Assembly: GCA_025924495.1 (NCBI GenBank)
Contig: JAICIG010000517.1
Location: 1-5,117, forward strand
Source: Pirellulales bacterium
GTDB lineage: Bacteria; Planctomycetota; Planctomycetia; Pirellulales; JAICIG01
Length of the DNA stretch: 5,117 nt
Direction of reading: 5' to 3'
Positions 1-5,117 of the stretch are shown in pieces. The position numbers were made by a program, and so were the translations under genes. Numbering within the stretch: position 1 is the stretch's first letter; each line of letters begins with the position of its first letter. The notes below the pieces were generated by a model. That model was not told the origin of the DNA, did not search any database, and saw only the letters and a program-made list of their open reading frames with translations.

Positions 1-129
1 GAAGACCAGCCGATCCCGCCGCGCCCGACCAGCGACTATCAACAATTATATCCCCCGGAGCCAGCAGCCGATGAAGCGAACGAAGAGCCCGGCGACGGAA
101 CCGGCGAGTCCGGCGACTCCCGCCCTTAA
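1..129 (+). CDS. istA: C-terminal end of probable IS21 transposase IstA (partial, 5' end missing)
   Basis: Frame 1 is open from the window edge to a TAA at 127-129 and gives 42 residues, acidic and proline-rich, including PRPTSDYQQLYPPEP. The assignment rests on position, since istA lies directly upstream of istB in IS21 elements, and on a faint likeness of SDYQQL to the tail of IstA proteins. It is not based on a domain match, because the DDE catalytic core would lie well upstream. The frame overlaps istB by 59 bp in a different register. A competing reading is frame 3, which ends in a TGA at 72-74 overlapping the istB ATG as ATGA, a common coupling arrangement. Its translation and third-position composition look less protein-like, so frame 1 is preferred with limited confidence. 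Confidence 0.45.
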   Translation, partial: EDQPIPPRPTSDYQQLYPPEPAADEANEEPGDGTGESGDSRP

Positions 130-925
130 GTTGCGCGAACGAATCCTGAGCCACTTCGAGACGCTGCGCATTCCCTTGCCGGCCGAACAACTGGACGTCG
201 CCGTGGCCCAGGCCGAAAAAGAACGCTGGGGCTACCTGGAATTCCTGCAGCGGTTGCTGGGCGAGCAGGCGGACCTGCGCCGCCAGCGGGCCGTCGAGCG
301 GCGCATTCGCGACGCCCGCTTTCATGAGCCGAAGACCTTGGCGGCCTTCGACTGGAAATTCAACGCCCGAGCGATCGATCGCGCACAGATCGAAGGCCTG
401 GCCACGGGCGAATTCATCCGTCGCGGAGACAACTTGGTCATCGTGGGCCAAAGCGGAGTCGGAAAAAGTCATCTGATCCAAGGGGTCGGCCGAACTGCTT
501 GTTCGCTGGGATACCGAGTGCGATACGTGACGAGCGCCGACTTGCTGGCCGACCTGGTGGCTTCTTTGGCCGACCGCAGCTTGCCGCAACGCCTCCGTTT
601 TTGGAGCAACTTCGAGCTGCTGATCGTCGATGAATTCGGCTTTGACAAAATCGAAAGAAGCGAGTCGGCCCAAGCAGCCAGCCTGCTCTACAAACTGGTC
701 GATAGCCGCGGTCCGAAACGTTCTACGGCCTTGGTCACGAATGTCGACTTCGAAGCCTGGGCGGAGTATCTCGGCGACGCACCCCTGGCGATGGCCATTC
801 TCGATCGCCTGGTGGACGGCGCCATCGTCTTGAAAATCTCCGGCCGCTCTTATCGCGCTCATCGTTCAACGACGCTGGCCGCCAGCGAGGAGAAACGCAA
901 ATCAAGCAGCGACGCTGACAGCTGA
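71..925 (+). CDS. istB: IS21-family transposition helper ATPase IstB (AAA+)
   Basis: This is the ATP-dependent helper of IS21 transposition. In the family, IstB binds target DNA, oligomerises through its AAA+ domain and stimulates the IstA transposase; it is related to the DnaC helicase loader. The 284 residues are close to usual family length. Residues 21-100 form the charged helical N-terminal domain. Walker A is GQSGVGKSH at 126-134, Walker B is LLIVDEFG at 183-190, a sensor-I-like LVTN lies at 221-224, DRLVDGA at 245-251 carries the likely arginine finger R246, and the conserved KISGRSYR tail is at 255-262. The first 20 residues (Ala/Pro/Thr-rich) are not typical of the family and are encoded where the gene overlaps the upstream frame. 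The ATG at 71 is supported by GGAG at 57-60, ten bases upstream. All key ATPase residues are present, so the protein appears functional. Confidence 0.94.
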   Translation: MKRTKSPATEPASPATPALKLRERILSHFETLRIPLPAEQLDVAVAQAEKERWGYLEFLQRLLGEQADLRRQRAVERRIRDARFHEPKTLAAFDWKFNARAIDRAQIEGLATGEFIRRGDNLVIVGQSGVGKSHLIQGVGRTACSLGYRVRYVTSADLLADLVASLADRSLPQRLRFWSNFELLIVDEFGFDKIERSESAQAASLLYKLVDSRGPKRSTALVTNVDFEAWAEYLGDAPLAMAILDRLVDGAIVLKISGRSYRAHRSTTLAASEEKRKSSSDADS

Positions 926-962
926 ACTACCTGGGCCTCTTCTCTGCTCGGCCGCTTGCGCG

Positions 963-1274
963 ATGCCACTCATTGATCTCAAAGCGGTGCGTTCGCAGAT
1001 TCCGATCCAGCAGGTTTTAGACTTGCTGCAGTTCGCGCCCGTCTCACGCGACGGCCGCCGTCTACGCGGACCATGTCCGCTTCACGACTCCGAGCCGCAT
1101 AGTCGCAGCTTCTCCGTTCATCTGGGCCGACATCGCTACCGCTGCTTCGTCTGCCACTCCTCCGGCACTCAACTCGATCTTTGGGCGGCCGTTCATAACC
1201 TCTCACTGCCCGCCGCCGCCGCGGATCTCTGTCGCCGACTCGGCTGCCCCGTCCCCTGGCTCTCAGTCTCCTAA
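963..1274 (+). CDS. Stand-alone CHC2-type (DnaG primase-like) zinc-finger protein carried by the IS21 element
   Basis: The 103-residue protein matches the zinc-binding domain that opens bacterial DnaG primases. An N-terminal helical segment (IDLKAVRSQIPIQQVLDLL, residues 4-22) precedes RGPCPLH, and the zinc ligands are C38-x2-H41-x19-C61-x2-C64 (CPLH and CFVC). A segment like the post-zinc DnaG sequence follows (GTQLDLWAAVHNLSLPAAAADLCRRLG, starting at residue 68). No TOPRIM catalytic domain follows, so it cannot be a primase alone. The gene begins 37 bp after istB on the same strand and is probably co-transcribed; no clear Shine-Dalgarno precedes the ATG, so translational coupling or re-initiation is possible. 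Its stop codon lies within the innermost IS end repeat, so it belongs to the element. In DnaG this module recognises single-stranded template; a role here in target recognition or in linking transposition to replication is inference only. Confidence 0.82.
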   Translation: MPLIDLKAVRSQIPIQQVLDLLQFAPVSRDGRRLRGPCPLHDSEPHSRSFSVHLGRHRYRCFVCHSSGTQLDLWAAVHNLSLPAAAADLCRRLGCPVPWLSVS

Positions 1275-1336
1275 TCGGCCACCTGCTGGCCCACTTCTCG
1301 TCGCCAAAGTGGCCTGCTTTCTAACTGCCACCGACA
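1257..1336 (-). repeat. Right-end repeat array and predicted terminus of the IS21 element
   Basis: Read on the minus strand from 1336, the sequence begins TGTCGG and then contains three copies starting TGGC at a 24-25 bp period: 1330-1307, 1306-1282 and 1281-1257. The first two share TGGC, then AGAA, then GGCCA or GGGCCA. The third keeps TGGC, an AGGA variant and a terminal GCCA, and is the most degenerate. Multiple phased repeats inside the ends are the known transposase-binding layout of IS21 elements. The innermost copy covers the stop codon of the zinc-finger gene. Confidence 0.55.
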
Positions 1337-1643
1337 CGAGATGTCGCAGCACAGGACCTCCTTGAATGATGCTCGAGTGGGCAGACAGCCGCCGTAATAG
1401 GGCGCGATCAATTGCCTGTGCGGAAAGCTAAGCCGCACTACTGCGCGGCGGTCGGCGCCGCCAGCTGCCATCGCAGAGGGCCCAACAAGCTCAAGAACTT
1501 CGGCAGGGTCCAAGATGCCATATGGGGCCTCACTAGCGCCAGTCGGTTGCATTTTGATCATGAAGGGGATCTGAATTCGTTACACCCTCAGGTGCCAAAG
1601 CGGCTGCGTCGCTCTGCGTTCGAATCAAGCACCAGCAGCCACT
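1337..1643. other. 307-bp stretch without a supported gene, next to the IS end
   Basis: No convincing gene was found. A minus-strand frame is open from an ATG at 1561 down to and across the predicted IS end, giving about 75 residues outside the IS (MIKMQPTGASEAPYG at its start). It has no ribosome binding site, mixed third-position composition and no recognised family. It could be the 5' part of a small gene cut by the insertion, or chance. Two short hairpins occur: GTGCGG/CCGCAC (1418-1438, 9-base loop) and GCGGCG/CGCCGC (1445-1461, 5-base loop). Neither has a T-run, so neither looks like an intrinsic terminator. Confidence 0.4.
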
Positions 1644-1943
1644 CTATTGCGCATCACTGAAGCTCCCGCGGTCGTCGCAAATCGCTGGGCGTCGTCCGCG
1701 CCTTCTACCAGGCGTTGCATCGAATCTGTCAAGCATGCGGATCGCCTCGCGCAGTCGATCGACCGATTGATCTTCGAGTTCGGTGTCGCACGTCGCTAAG
1801 AACTCTCGAACTCGCTCGCCGAGCAGGTCCCAGGCGACGAACAGTTCTCTTTGGGTCAGGTGCGTGACTACCGCGCTGGCAATGTAGCCTAAGCTCATCA
1901 GACAGGGCGCGGCGATGAGAAAGCACCACCAAGCGAATGGCAC
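1644..1943 (-). CDS. Hypothetical small membrane-anchored protein
   Basis: No family was recognised. The 99-residue product starts with a hydrophobic stretch (FAWWCFLIAAPCLMSLGYIASAVV within residues 3-26), likely a single membrane helix or uncleaved signal anchor. A charged, helix-prone segment follows (residues 30-75, rich in Glu, Arg and Leu), then a basic patch RRRGRR near residue 80 and a polar tail. Codon third positions on this strand are GC-rich, unlike the overlapping frames, which favours real coding. Against it, the start is a GTG with no good Shine-Dalgarno and an in-frame stop lies only about 20 bases upstream. The gene could be real, a decayed fragment, or chance. It points the same way as the two genes upstream but is separated from them by about 350 bp. 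Confidence 0.45.
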   Translation of the reverse strand: MPFAWWCFLIAAPCLMSLGYIASAVVTHLTQRELFVAWDLLGERVREFLATCDTELEDQSVDRLREAIRMLDRFDATPGRRRGRRPAICDDRGSFSDAQ

Positions 1944-2294
1944 GACATGGTTCTCAATGAGGTCTTAAGTATGCTGAGACCTGTCGCAGGCCCGCCCATT
2001 TCCCGACATGGGGGCTGCGCGATGCGCAAAATGCCATCGAAAGCGTAGCTTCTATTTGTTCAAGGTCAAACCGACTTTGGCGCAATGCGGGGTGCGTTTG
2101 CCCATTTGGCTGTAAGACTTCACGCTCGAAAAGCAGTGACGGCCGGGCGTGAAGACGCCTCAGCTCAAAAGACGACAACCGTATTTGCTCGTGGATGCCT
2201 GGATGCTCAAGAACAAACTAGCCGCCAATTATGACGTGGCCCTTACCGCTTTTCGCCGAGCCACAGAGCTTGGCGCAATACGGAAGCTGCAAGT
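1944..2294. other. 351-bp stretch without a supported gene
   Basis: Short open frames exist on both strands here, including a 74-codon minus-strand frame with a TTG start and a 69-codon plus-strand frame with a GTG start. None has a ribosome binding site, a recognisable domain or coding-like composition. Visible structure is limited to an 8-bp perfect inverted repeat CTTCACGC/GCGTGAAG (2118-2125 and 2147-2154, 21-base spacer) and a 14-base near-identical direct repeat, TTGGCGCAATRCGG, at 2077-2090 and 2270-2283. The region may hold degenerate gene remains or the 3' flank of the 2295-2594 gene. Confidence 0.4.
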
Positions 2295-2594
2295 TCACTC
2301 CAGCTCGGATTGTTTCCTGGTTTCGTCAGCCAAAGTTTTCTCATCAGCGATTTGCTGACGCAGAGCGACAATGTCGCATTCGATGCTCCAGTCTTCCGCA
2401 AGGGGCACGAATCGTTCCATCGTCATCTCAGGCAGAAATACTCTGTAGTCGCCCGGCACTAACCGCGGTCCAACCGTCGCGGCGATCCCTCGCTCGCCAA
2501 GAAAGACTCGCACGCTCTCTGCGTCGTCTTGCGTCGCAATTCGGCTCAACAGTACGCCCTGACCGGTATCCTCCGCGTGAAGTCGAACACCCAT
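2295..2594 (-). CDS. Small DUF2007-like protein (putative)
   Basis: The 99-residue product has the outline of the DUF2007 (putative signal-transducing) family: a strand (GVLLSRIA, 13-20), a helix after an acidic turn (DDAESVRVFLGERGI, 23-37), a second strand region (AATVG), then a strand and helix (YRVFLPEMTMERFVPLAEDW, 50-69). Such domains commonly read as a value from two or more sources followed by a short ferredoxin-like fold. The biochemical role is unknown. A charged helical tail (residues 73-99, LRQQIADEKTLADETRK) could form a coiled coil. The ATG at 2594 is chosen over an upstream in-frame start at 2675 because AGGAGGAGGG lies just ahead of it; the longer version would add 27 residues of little character. 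It lies 161 bp downstream of the sulfotransferase on the same strand. The family call is from pattern resemblance only. Confidence 0.72.
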   Translation of the reverse strand: MGVRLHAEDTGQGVLLSRIATQDDAESVRVFLGERGIAATVGPRLVPGDYRVFLPEMTMERFVPLAEDWSIECDIVALRQQIADEKTLADETRKQSELE

Positions 2595-2600
2595 GACGGC

Positions 2601-2611
2601 ACCCTCCTCCT
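2601..2611 (-). promoter_or_regulatory. Strong ribosome binding site for the DUF2007-like gene
   Basis: On the minus strand the sequence reads AGGAGGAGGGT, ending six bases before the ATG at 2594. It is a near-perfect Shine-Dalgarno match, the best in the window, and decides the start in favour of the 99-residue protein. Confidence 0.75.
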
Positions 2612-2700
2612 GGCCTAGATGAATCCTAGACAAGCGAAGGAGTTCAATGATGCCCATTGTGAGGCAAGCCGCCACCCGTTAGTTCAAATAGAAATCTGCA

Positions 2701-2719
2701 AGCATCTCCGGGCGATGCT
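2701..2719 (-). terminator. Possible weak terminator hairpin after the sulfotransferase gene
   Basis: AGCATC and GATGCT pair as a perfect 6-bp stem with a 7-base loop, 36 bases past the sulfotransferase stop. On the minus strand the stem is followed by TGCAGATTTC, not a clean U-run, so intrinsic termination would be inefficient. It might instead stabilise the mRNA 3' end. Confidence 0.25.
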
Positions 2720-2755
2720 CCTATTGCCATTCATCGCGCATGTTGTGATCCCCCA

Positions 2756-3886
2756 TTACCATCTTGTGGCCGTTTCGAGCGGATAACCCCATTCGTCAAA
2801 GCACTTTCGCCATTCTTTTTCGATTCGTGAGCGCACCTCGCTAGAAACGTCTGGCAAGGAGTTCTTCTTGTACCCGGCAATGGTATCCACATACCGTCGC
2901 AGCGCGCCCTCAACGTAAGCGAAATCGGGGAGGGTCAGGGCTTCATAGATGCCTCGGACCTGGCCGATAGGGTCTGCCTCAAGCGCCTCGAAGCAGACCT
3001 CGTGGAAGTGACCGTTCGGAATCAGCCGACGTTCCTCGAAAAAAGCGTCGTAAACCTCCTTATACTGGCGAACGATGCGGTCATTCAGATCACGAAGGTT
3101 CGGTCGTTGAAGCGTCCAAAGCGGAGTTACGCCGGTTCGCATCAGATGCTCGGTGGACCGGAAAACATCAAACGGGTTCCGCCGAATGTGGAGGAACTTC
3201 GCATCGGGGAACATCTCCAACAGCACCTTGATTCGGCAGGTGTGGCCCGGCGATTTCAGGACCAGAGGCTTCCGGTACTTGAGCGTCAGCTTTTGCAGGA
3301 ACCAAGTCAGTGCTGCCTTCCATTCAACCAGTTCCTTCGGTGCAGTGTCACGTAGCGTCAGATAGCGGTTGTAAAACCCTGCCCGGCGAGGAAAGGCCCA
3401 AGCCAACGAGAACCCGCCGAAAAGCGCAGCGATGGCGAACTCGTCTTCTTGCGGCTCCGCGACTCCGAAGGCCACGTTGTCCATCGGGCGCTTCCTGGGA
3501 ACAAAAAAGCCCACGAGCCCTGCGTTGATTCGTTCAGTAGTCAGGAAGCTTGCCGGGAAAGTGACTTGATAGGTGTTGGGGTACGCAAAGCGGTCATCCT
3601 GCGCGAGCAGGTTGTGCAAGTGGGTCGTGCCGCTGCGCCAAATGCCGAGGATGAACAACGGCGGTTCAATCGTCGTGGAATTGATTTTCTGACGATACCG
3701 AAAGTTCTCCCATGCCGCGAACAGGCTGTTAGGTACGCTGCTAGCCGTAATGGCTGCCGCACGTCCCCAATAGGGCAGGTCCACAGCGAAGTCGTTGTCT
3801 CGAAGCATTCGGAGCCAACGACCGAGCGTAATTCCCCCGAAAACGCCAGTTCCTAGTTTGATTAACAGGGTTTCACGCCAGGACAT
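2756..3886 (-). CDS. Sulfotransferase family protein (Sulfotransfer_3 type)
   Basis: The enzyme is predicted to transfer sulfate from PAPS to a hydroxyl or amino group of an unidentified acceptor, possibly a carbohydrate or lipid. With the ATG at 3886 it has 376 residues. The 5'-phosphosulfate loop is PLFILGIWRSGTTHLHNLL at 76-94 (R84-S-G-T-T88). RKRPMDNV (131-138) and EPQEDEF (144-150) follow, then LKSPGHTCRI at 210-219. The 3'-phosphate motif HIRRNPFDVFRS is at 233-244 (R236 and S244 are the expected contacts). A family-typical C-terminus ends in EKEWRKCFDEWGYP. All PAPS-binding elements are intact. No signal peptide is evident; residues 5-22 are mildly hydrophobic. An in-frame TTG at 3916 would add ten residues, but neither start has a clear Shine-Dalgarno, so the ATG is a preference. 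Many planctomycetes carry numerous paralogues of this family, and no neighbour here reveals the substrate. Confidence 0.93.
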   Translation of the reverse strand: MSWRETLLIKLGTGVFGGITLGRWLRMLRDNDFAVDLPYWGRAAAITASSVPNSLFAAWENFRYRQKINSTTIEPPLFILGIWRSGTTHLHNLLAQDDRFAYPNTYQVTFPASFLTTERINAGLVGFFVPRKRPMDNVAFGVAEPQEDEFAIAALFGGFSLAWAFPRRAGFYNRYLTLRDTAPKELVEWKAALTWFLQKLTLKYRKPLVLKSPGHTCRIKVLLEMFPDAKFLHIRRNPFDVFRSTEHLMRTGVTPLWTLQRPNLRDLNDRIVRQYKEVYDAFFEERRLIPNGHFHEVCFEALEADPIGQVRGIYEALTLPDFAYVEGALRRYVDTIAGYKKNSLPDVSSEVRSRIEKEWRKCFDEWGYPLETATRW

Positions 3887-4124
3887 GGGCGCCACGCTAT
3901 CGCAGTGATGTGTCAATCATTTCGCTGGCTCAACCCTCGCCCATCTTCCGCATCGTTCCGTCCTCCACAGACTCATTCGCATATAGACGTTTTCTGCCGA
4001 TCATCTGCGATCCACAGATGTGCCGCCAAACGTGCATGCAAGCAGCATTCACGATTTTTCCTAGTCGATGGCCGCCGAATCAAGCAACCCTTGCGCGCGG
4101 TGATCCGGCGCGCCAGCGCTAATT

Positions 4125-4239
4125 ATCCTACGCAGGGCGATGCCGCCTGCGAAGCGGGAAAGCAATTCCTTTGGTTGTTCGCTTTAGCATGAACGAAGCG
4201 CGCATTTTCCTGCTGCGACGGCATCGTCCCGCGTAGGAT
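4125..4239. repeat. Large imperfect inverted repeat (possible MITE-like element or structured RNA)
   Basis: The arms at 4125-4145 and 4219-4239 are 21 bases each and match at 19 positions when one is reverse-complemented; both contain ATCCTACGC and CGATGCCG. The spacer is 73 bases. The pairing continues inward after small gaps (AGCGGGAAA at 4153-4161 against TTTCCTGCT at 4206-4214, 8 of 9), so a transcript could fold into a long interrupted hairpin. No transposase is inside. Symmetric arms in a divergent intergenic region suggest a non-autonomous repeat or an RNA/DNA structure; which one cannot be decided from a single copy. Confidence 0.6.
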
Positions 4240-4388
4240 ATCGCGCGCTGCGCTCGACGCGTGCGGGATCGGAGCGGCCTAAGCAGCGTTGCACGGGCCA
4301 TCGGACGTCTTTTTGCTCTAATTCAACGAGCGTCTGCTACCGCCACGGATTGTTAGACATCCGAGCTGCGACCCCCTTCAAACTTCCC

Positions 4389-4418
4389 TTGACCCCCGTT
4401 TGACCAATCGGCTATCAC
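4389..4418 (+). promoter_or_regulatory. Weak candidate promoter for the membrane-protein gene
   Basis: TTGACC (4389-4394, five of six to the -35 consensus) is followed after 18 bases by TATCAC (4413-4418, four of six to the -10). A second TTGACC occurs at 4400-4405. The position, about 50 bases ahead of the start codon, is sensible, but such matches arise easily by chance. Confidence 0.2.
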
Positions 4419-4457
4419 CATCGGCTATTCGAGGCCGAGTTGGAGTTTTTCGCGAGC

Positions 4458-4463
4458 AGGAGG
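4458..4463 (+). promoter_or_regulatory. Ribosome binding site of the membrane-protein gene
   Basis: A perfect AGGAGG lies five bases before the ATG at 4469. It supports both the start and the plus strand as the coding strand, against a long minus-strand frame in the same place. Confidence 0.75.
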
Positions 4464-4468
4464 CGACG

Positions 4469-5117
4469 ATGGGCGGACGATCTGCGGCGCTCGACTCTTT
4501 GAGGCTCGATACTGCGGCGACAAGCGGCCTGCGTCTGGGCCCGGCTCGCGTGCAAACCGCAGTGCTCTTCGGCCTGTTGCTGGCCGTGCAAGTCGCCGCG
4601 GCGATCATGCCGCAGCATTTGGATTTGAGTTTGGATGAGTTGGACTCGACCTGGACGGTTTTTTCTAGAGCGATTGAAGGCACTTCGTTAGCTTGGCCCC
4701 CGTTATTGGCGGTTTGGGCCGTGTTCGGCCCACAGCGAGCCGCAACGCGGCTGGCGTTGACGCTTTGGCTAGCCATGGCTATCGACCTGTGCTCAATGTA
4801 CGGATCGAGTCGTGACATTGGGGACACTACTATTGATGCCAACATTCTGGGCATAGGCGCAGCGTGGCTACTCGGCTTTCTCGTGTTACAGTTTCCGCTG
4901 TGGCTGATTCGCGCCACTCGTCGCTGGCGGCTGAAGCTCCCGGACTACGAGATCCTGGATGGAAATTCATCCAAATCGCCACCGCGTCTGACGGGGTCGT
5001 CGCGCCAGTTTTCATTGCGAGCGCTGCTTGGCTGGACCTTAGCGGCGGCGCTATTGCTGGCCGGCTGGCTTTGGGCGGCGCCAGACGCCCGCTTTGGGAA
5101 GGAAGGCGTCCTCTGGA
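4469..5117 (+). CDS. Polytopic membrane protein of unknown function (3' end outside window)
   Basis: The frame is open from an ATG preceded by AGGAGG to the window edge, giving 216 residues. After a polar N-terminus (1-26) there are about five hydrophobic segments: 29-47 (TAVLFGLLLAVQVAAAIM), 73-87 (SLAWPPLLAVWAVFG), 94-110 (RLALTLWLAMAIDLCSM), 125-147 (NILGIGAAWLLGFLVLQF and on) and 186-203 (LLGWTLAAALLLAGWLWA). Between the fourth and fifth lies a basic, polar loop (RATRRWRLKLPDYEILDG, 148-165). The fifth is introduced by QFSLRALLGW (180-189), resembling the FSLR-type motif ahead of membrane helices in many planctomycete proteins. No enzyme motif or known family was recognised. An inner-membrane location is expected. 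Lack of stops, hydrophobic periodicity and the ribosome binding site together make it a confident gene despite missing its end. Confidence 0.86.
   Translation, partial: MGGRSAALDSLRLDTAATSGLRLGPARVQTAVLFGLLLAVQVAAAIMPQHLDLSLDELDSTWTVFSRAIEGTSLAWPPLLAVWAVFGPQRAATRLALTLWLAMAIDLCSMYGSSRDIGDTTIDANILGIGAAWLLGFLVLQFPLWLIRATRRWRLKLPDYEILDGNSSKSPPRLTGSSRQFSLRALLGWTLAAALLLAGWLWAAPDARFGKEGVLW

Larger units (their letters stand above)
1..1336 (+). mobile_element. IS21-family insertion sequence, right-hand portion (left end outside window)
   Basis: The segment carries, in order, the probable tail of istA, a full istB, a CHC2 zinc-finger gene, and an array of three 24-25 bp degenerate repeats ending at a predicted terminus. 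Read inward from the + strand end, that terminus begins TGTCGGTGGC. IS21-family elements are known for an istA/istB pair with overlapping or abutting reading frames, ends beginning 5'-TG, and several repeats inside each end that serve as transposase binding sites; all of these match. The terminus at 1336 is inferred from repeat phasing and the TG/CA rule. It could not be confirmed because the left end and the 4-8 bp target duplication lie outside the window. The extra third gene makes it a three-gene variant. Confidence 0.75.
3887..4468. other. 582-bp divergent intergenic region
   Basis: It separates the minus-strand sulfotransferase from the plus-strand membrane-protein gene, so it should hold promoters for both. 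Open frames in it (for example plus strand 3905-4192) lack ribosome binding sites and give Cys/Arg/Ser-rich translations typical of non-coding DNA. It contains a large inverted repeat (4125-4239), a small palindrome CATCTG/CAGATG (4002-4020, 7-base spacer), and a 9-base direct repeat ATCGGCTAT at 4407-4415 and 4420-4428. No RNA gene was recognised. Confidence 0.6.

Noticed and set aside
71..1274. Reading the istB/CHC2 pair as a plasmid or phage replication module (helicase loader plus primase fragment)
   Set aside because: The IstB tail motifs, the overlapping upstream frame and the IS21-style end repeats right after the CHC2 gene fit a transposable element better; no helicase, initiator or iteron array is present.
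1418..1461. Two adjacent short hairpins considered as terminators of the IS operon
   Set aside because: Stems are only 6 bp, no T-run follows either, and both lie beyond the predicted end of the element.
1954..2178. 74-codon minus-strand frame with TTG start
   Set aside because: No ribosome binding site, unremarkable codon third positions and no recognisable motif; it is also out of frame with the next minus-strand ORF, so a frameshifted join is not supported without additional evidence.
2149..2358. 69-codon plus-strand frame with a helical-looking segment (AANYDVALTAFRRATELGAI)
   Set aside because: A passing likeness to a helical repeat only; GTG start without Shine-Dalgarno and its end overlaps the better supported minus-strand DUF2007-like gene.
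3449..3856. 135-codon plus-strand frame
   Set aside because: It is wholly antisense to the sulfotransferase, whose PAPS-binding motifs fix the coding strand.
3905..4192. 95-codon plus-strand open frame in the divergent intergenic region
   Set aside because: No Shine-Dalgarno, Cys/His/Arg/Ser-rich translation without a domain, and it runs into the first arm of the inverted repeat.
4378..4917. 179-codon minus-strand open frame
   Set aside because: It lies opposite a plus-strand gene with AGGAGG and membrane helices; its translation is Ser/Arg/Cys-rich with no domain and no ribosome binding site.
1..5117. CRISPR array, tRNA or rRNA genes
   Set aside because: No regularly spaced identical repeats with unique spacers, and no cloverleaf or rRNA-like conserved segment was seen on either strand by eye.

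Overview
The window looks like a chromosomal stretch from a planctomycete, probably Pirellulales-like or a relative. This is inferred from style, not from a marker gene. The clues are moderately high GC, sparse small genes with long spacers, a Sulfotransfer_3-type sulfotransferase of the kind abundant in that phylum, and a polytopic membrane protein carrying an FSLRALL-type segment before a hydrophobic helix, a recurrent planctomycete motif.

Region 1 (1 to about 1336, + strand) is the right-hand part of an IS21-family insertion sequence. It holds the last codons of a probable istA transposase gene, a complete istB AAA+ ATPase gene that overlaps it, and a third short gene for a stand-alone DnaG-type CHC2 zinc finger. 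Just after, and partly over, the end of the third gene lie three degenerate 24-25 bp repeats leading to a TG/CA-type terminus (TGTCGG read inward). This is the usual layout of an IS21 end, so the zinc-finger gene sits inside the element. The left end and nearly all of istA are outside the window.

Region 2 (about 1337-2294) is weakly coding. One minus-strand ORF (1644-1943) could encode a small membrane-anchored protein. The rest is non-genic or degenerate, and a minus-strand open frame runs straight into the predicted IS end.

Region 3 (2295-3886, minus strand) carries two better supported genes in the same direction, 161 bp apart: a sulfotransferase (upstream) and a 99-residue protein resembling the DUF2007 family (downstream), the latter with a strong ribosome binding site that fixes its start.

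Region 4 (3887-4468) is a 582-bp divergent intergenic region containing a striking imperfect inverted repeat (21-nt arms, 19 matches, 73-nt spacer).

Region 5 (4469 to the end, + strand) is the start of a membrane-protein gene with a good Shine-Dalgarno sequence that runs off the window.

The istA-istB-CHC2 genes form one transposition module. The remaining genes are ordinary housekeeping or accessory genes with no evident shared pathway. The most unusual item is the primase-type zinc finger packaged with an IS21 transposition pair.
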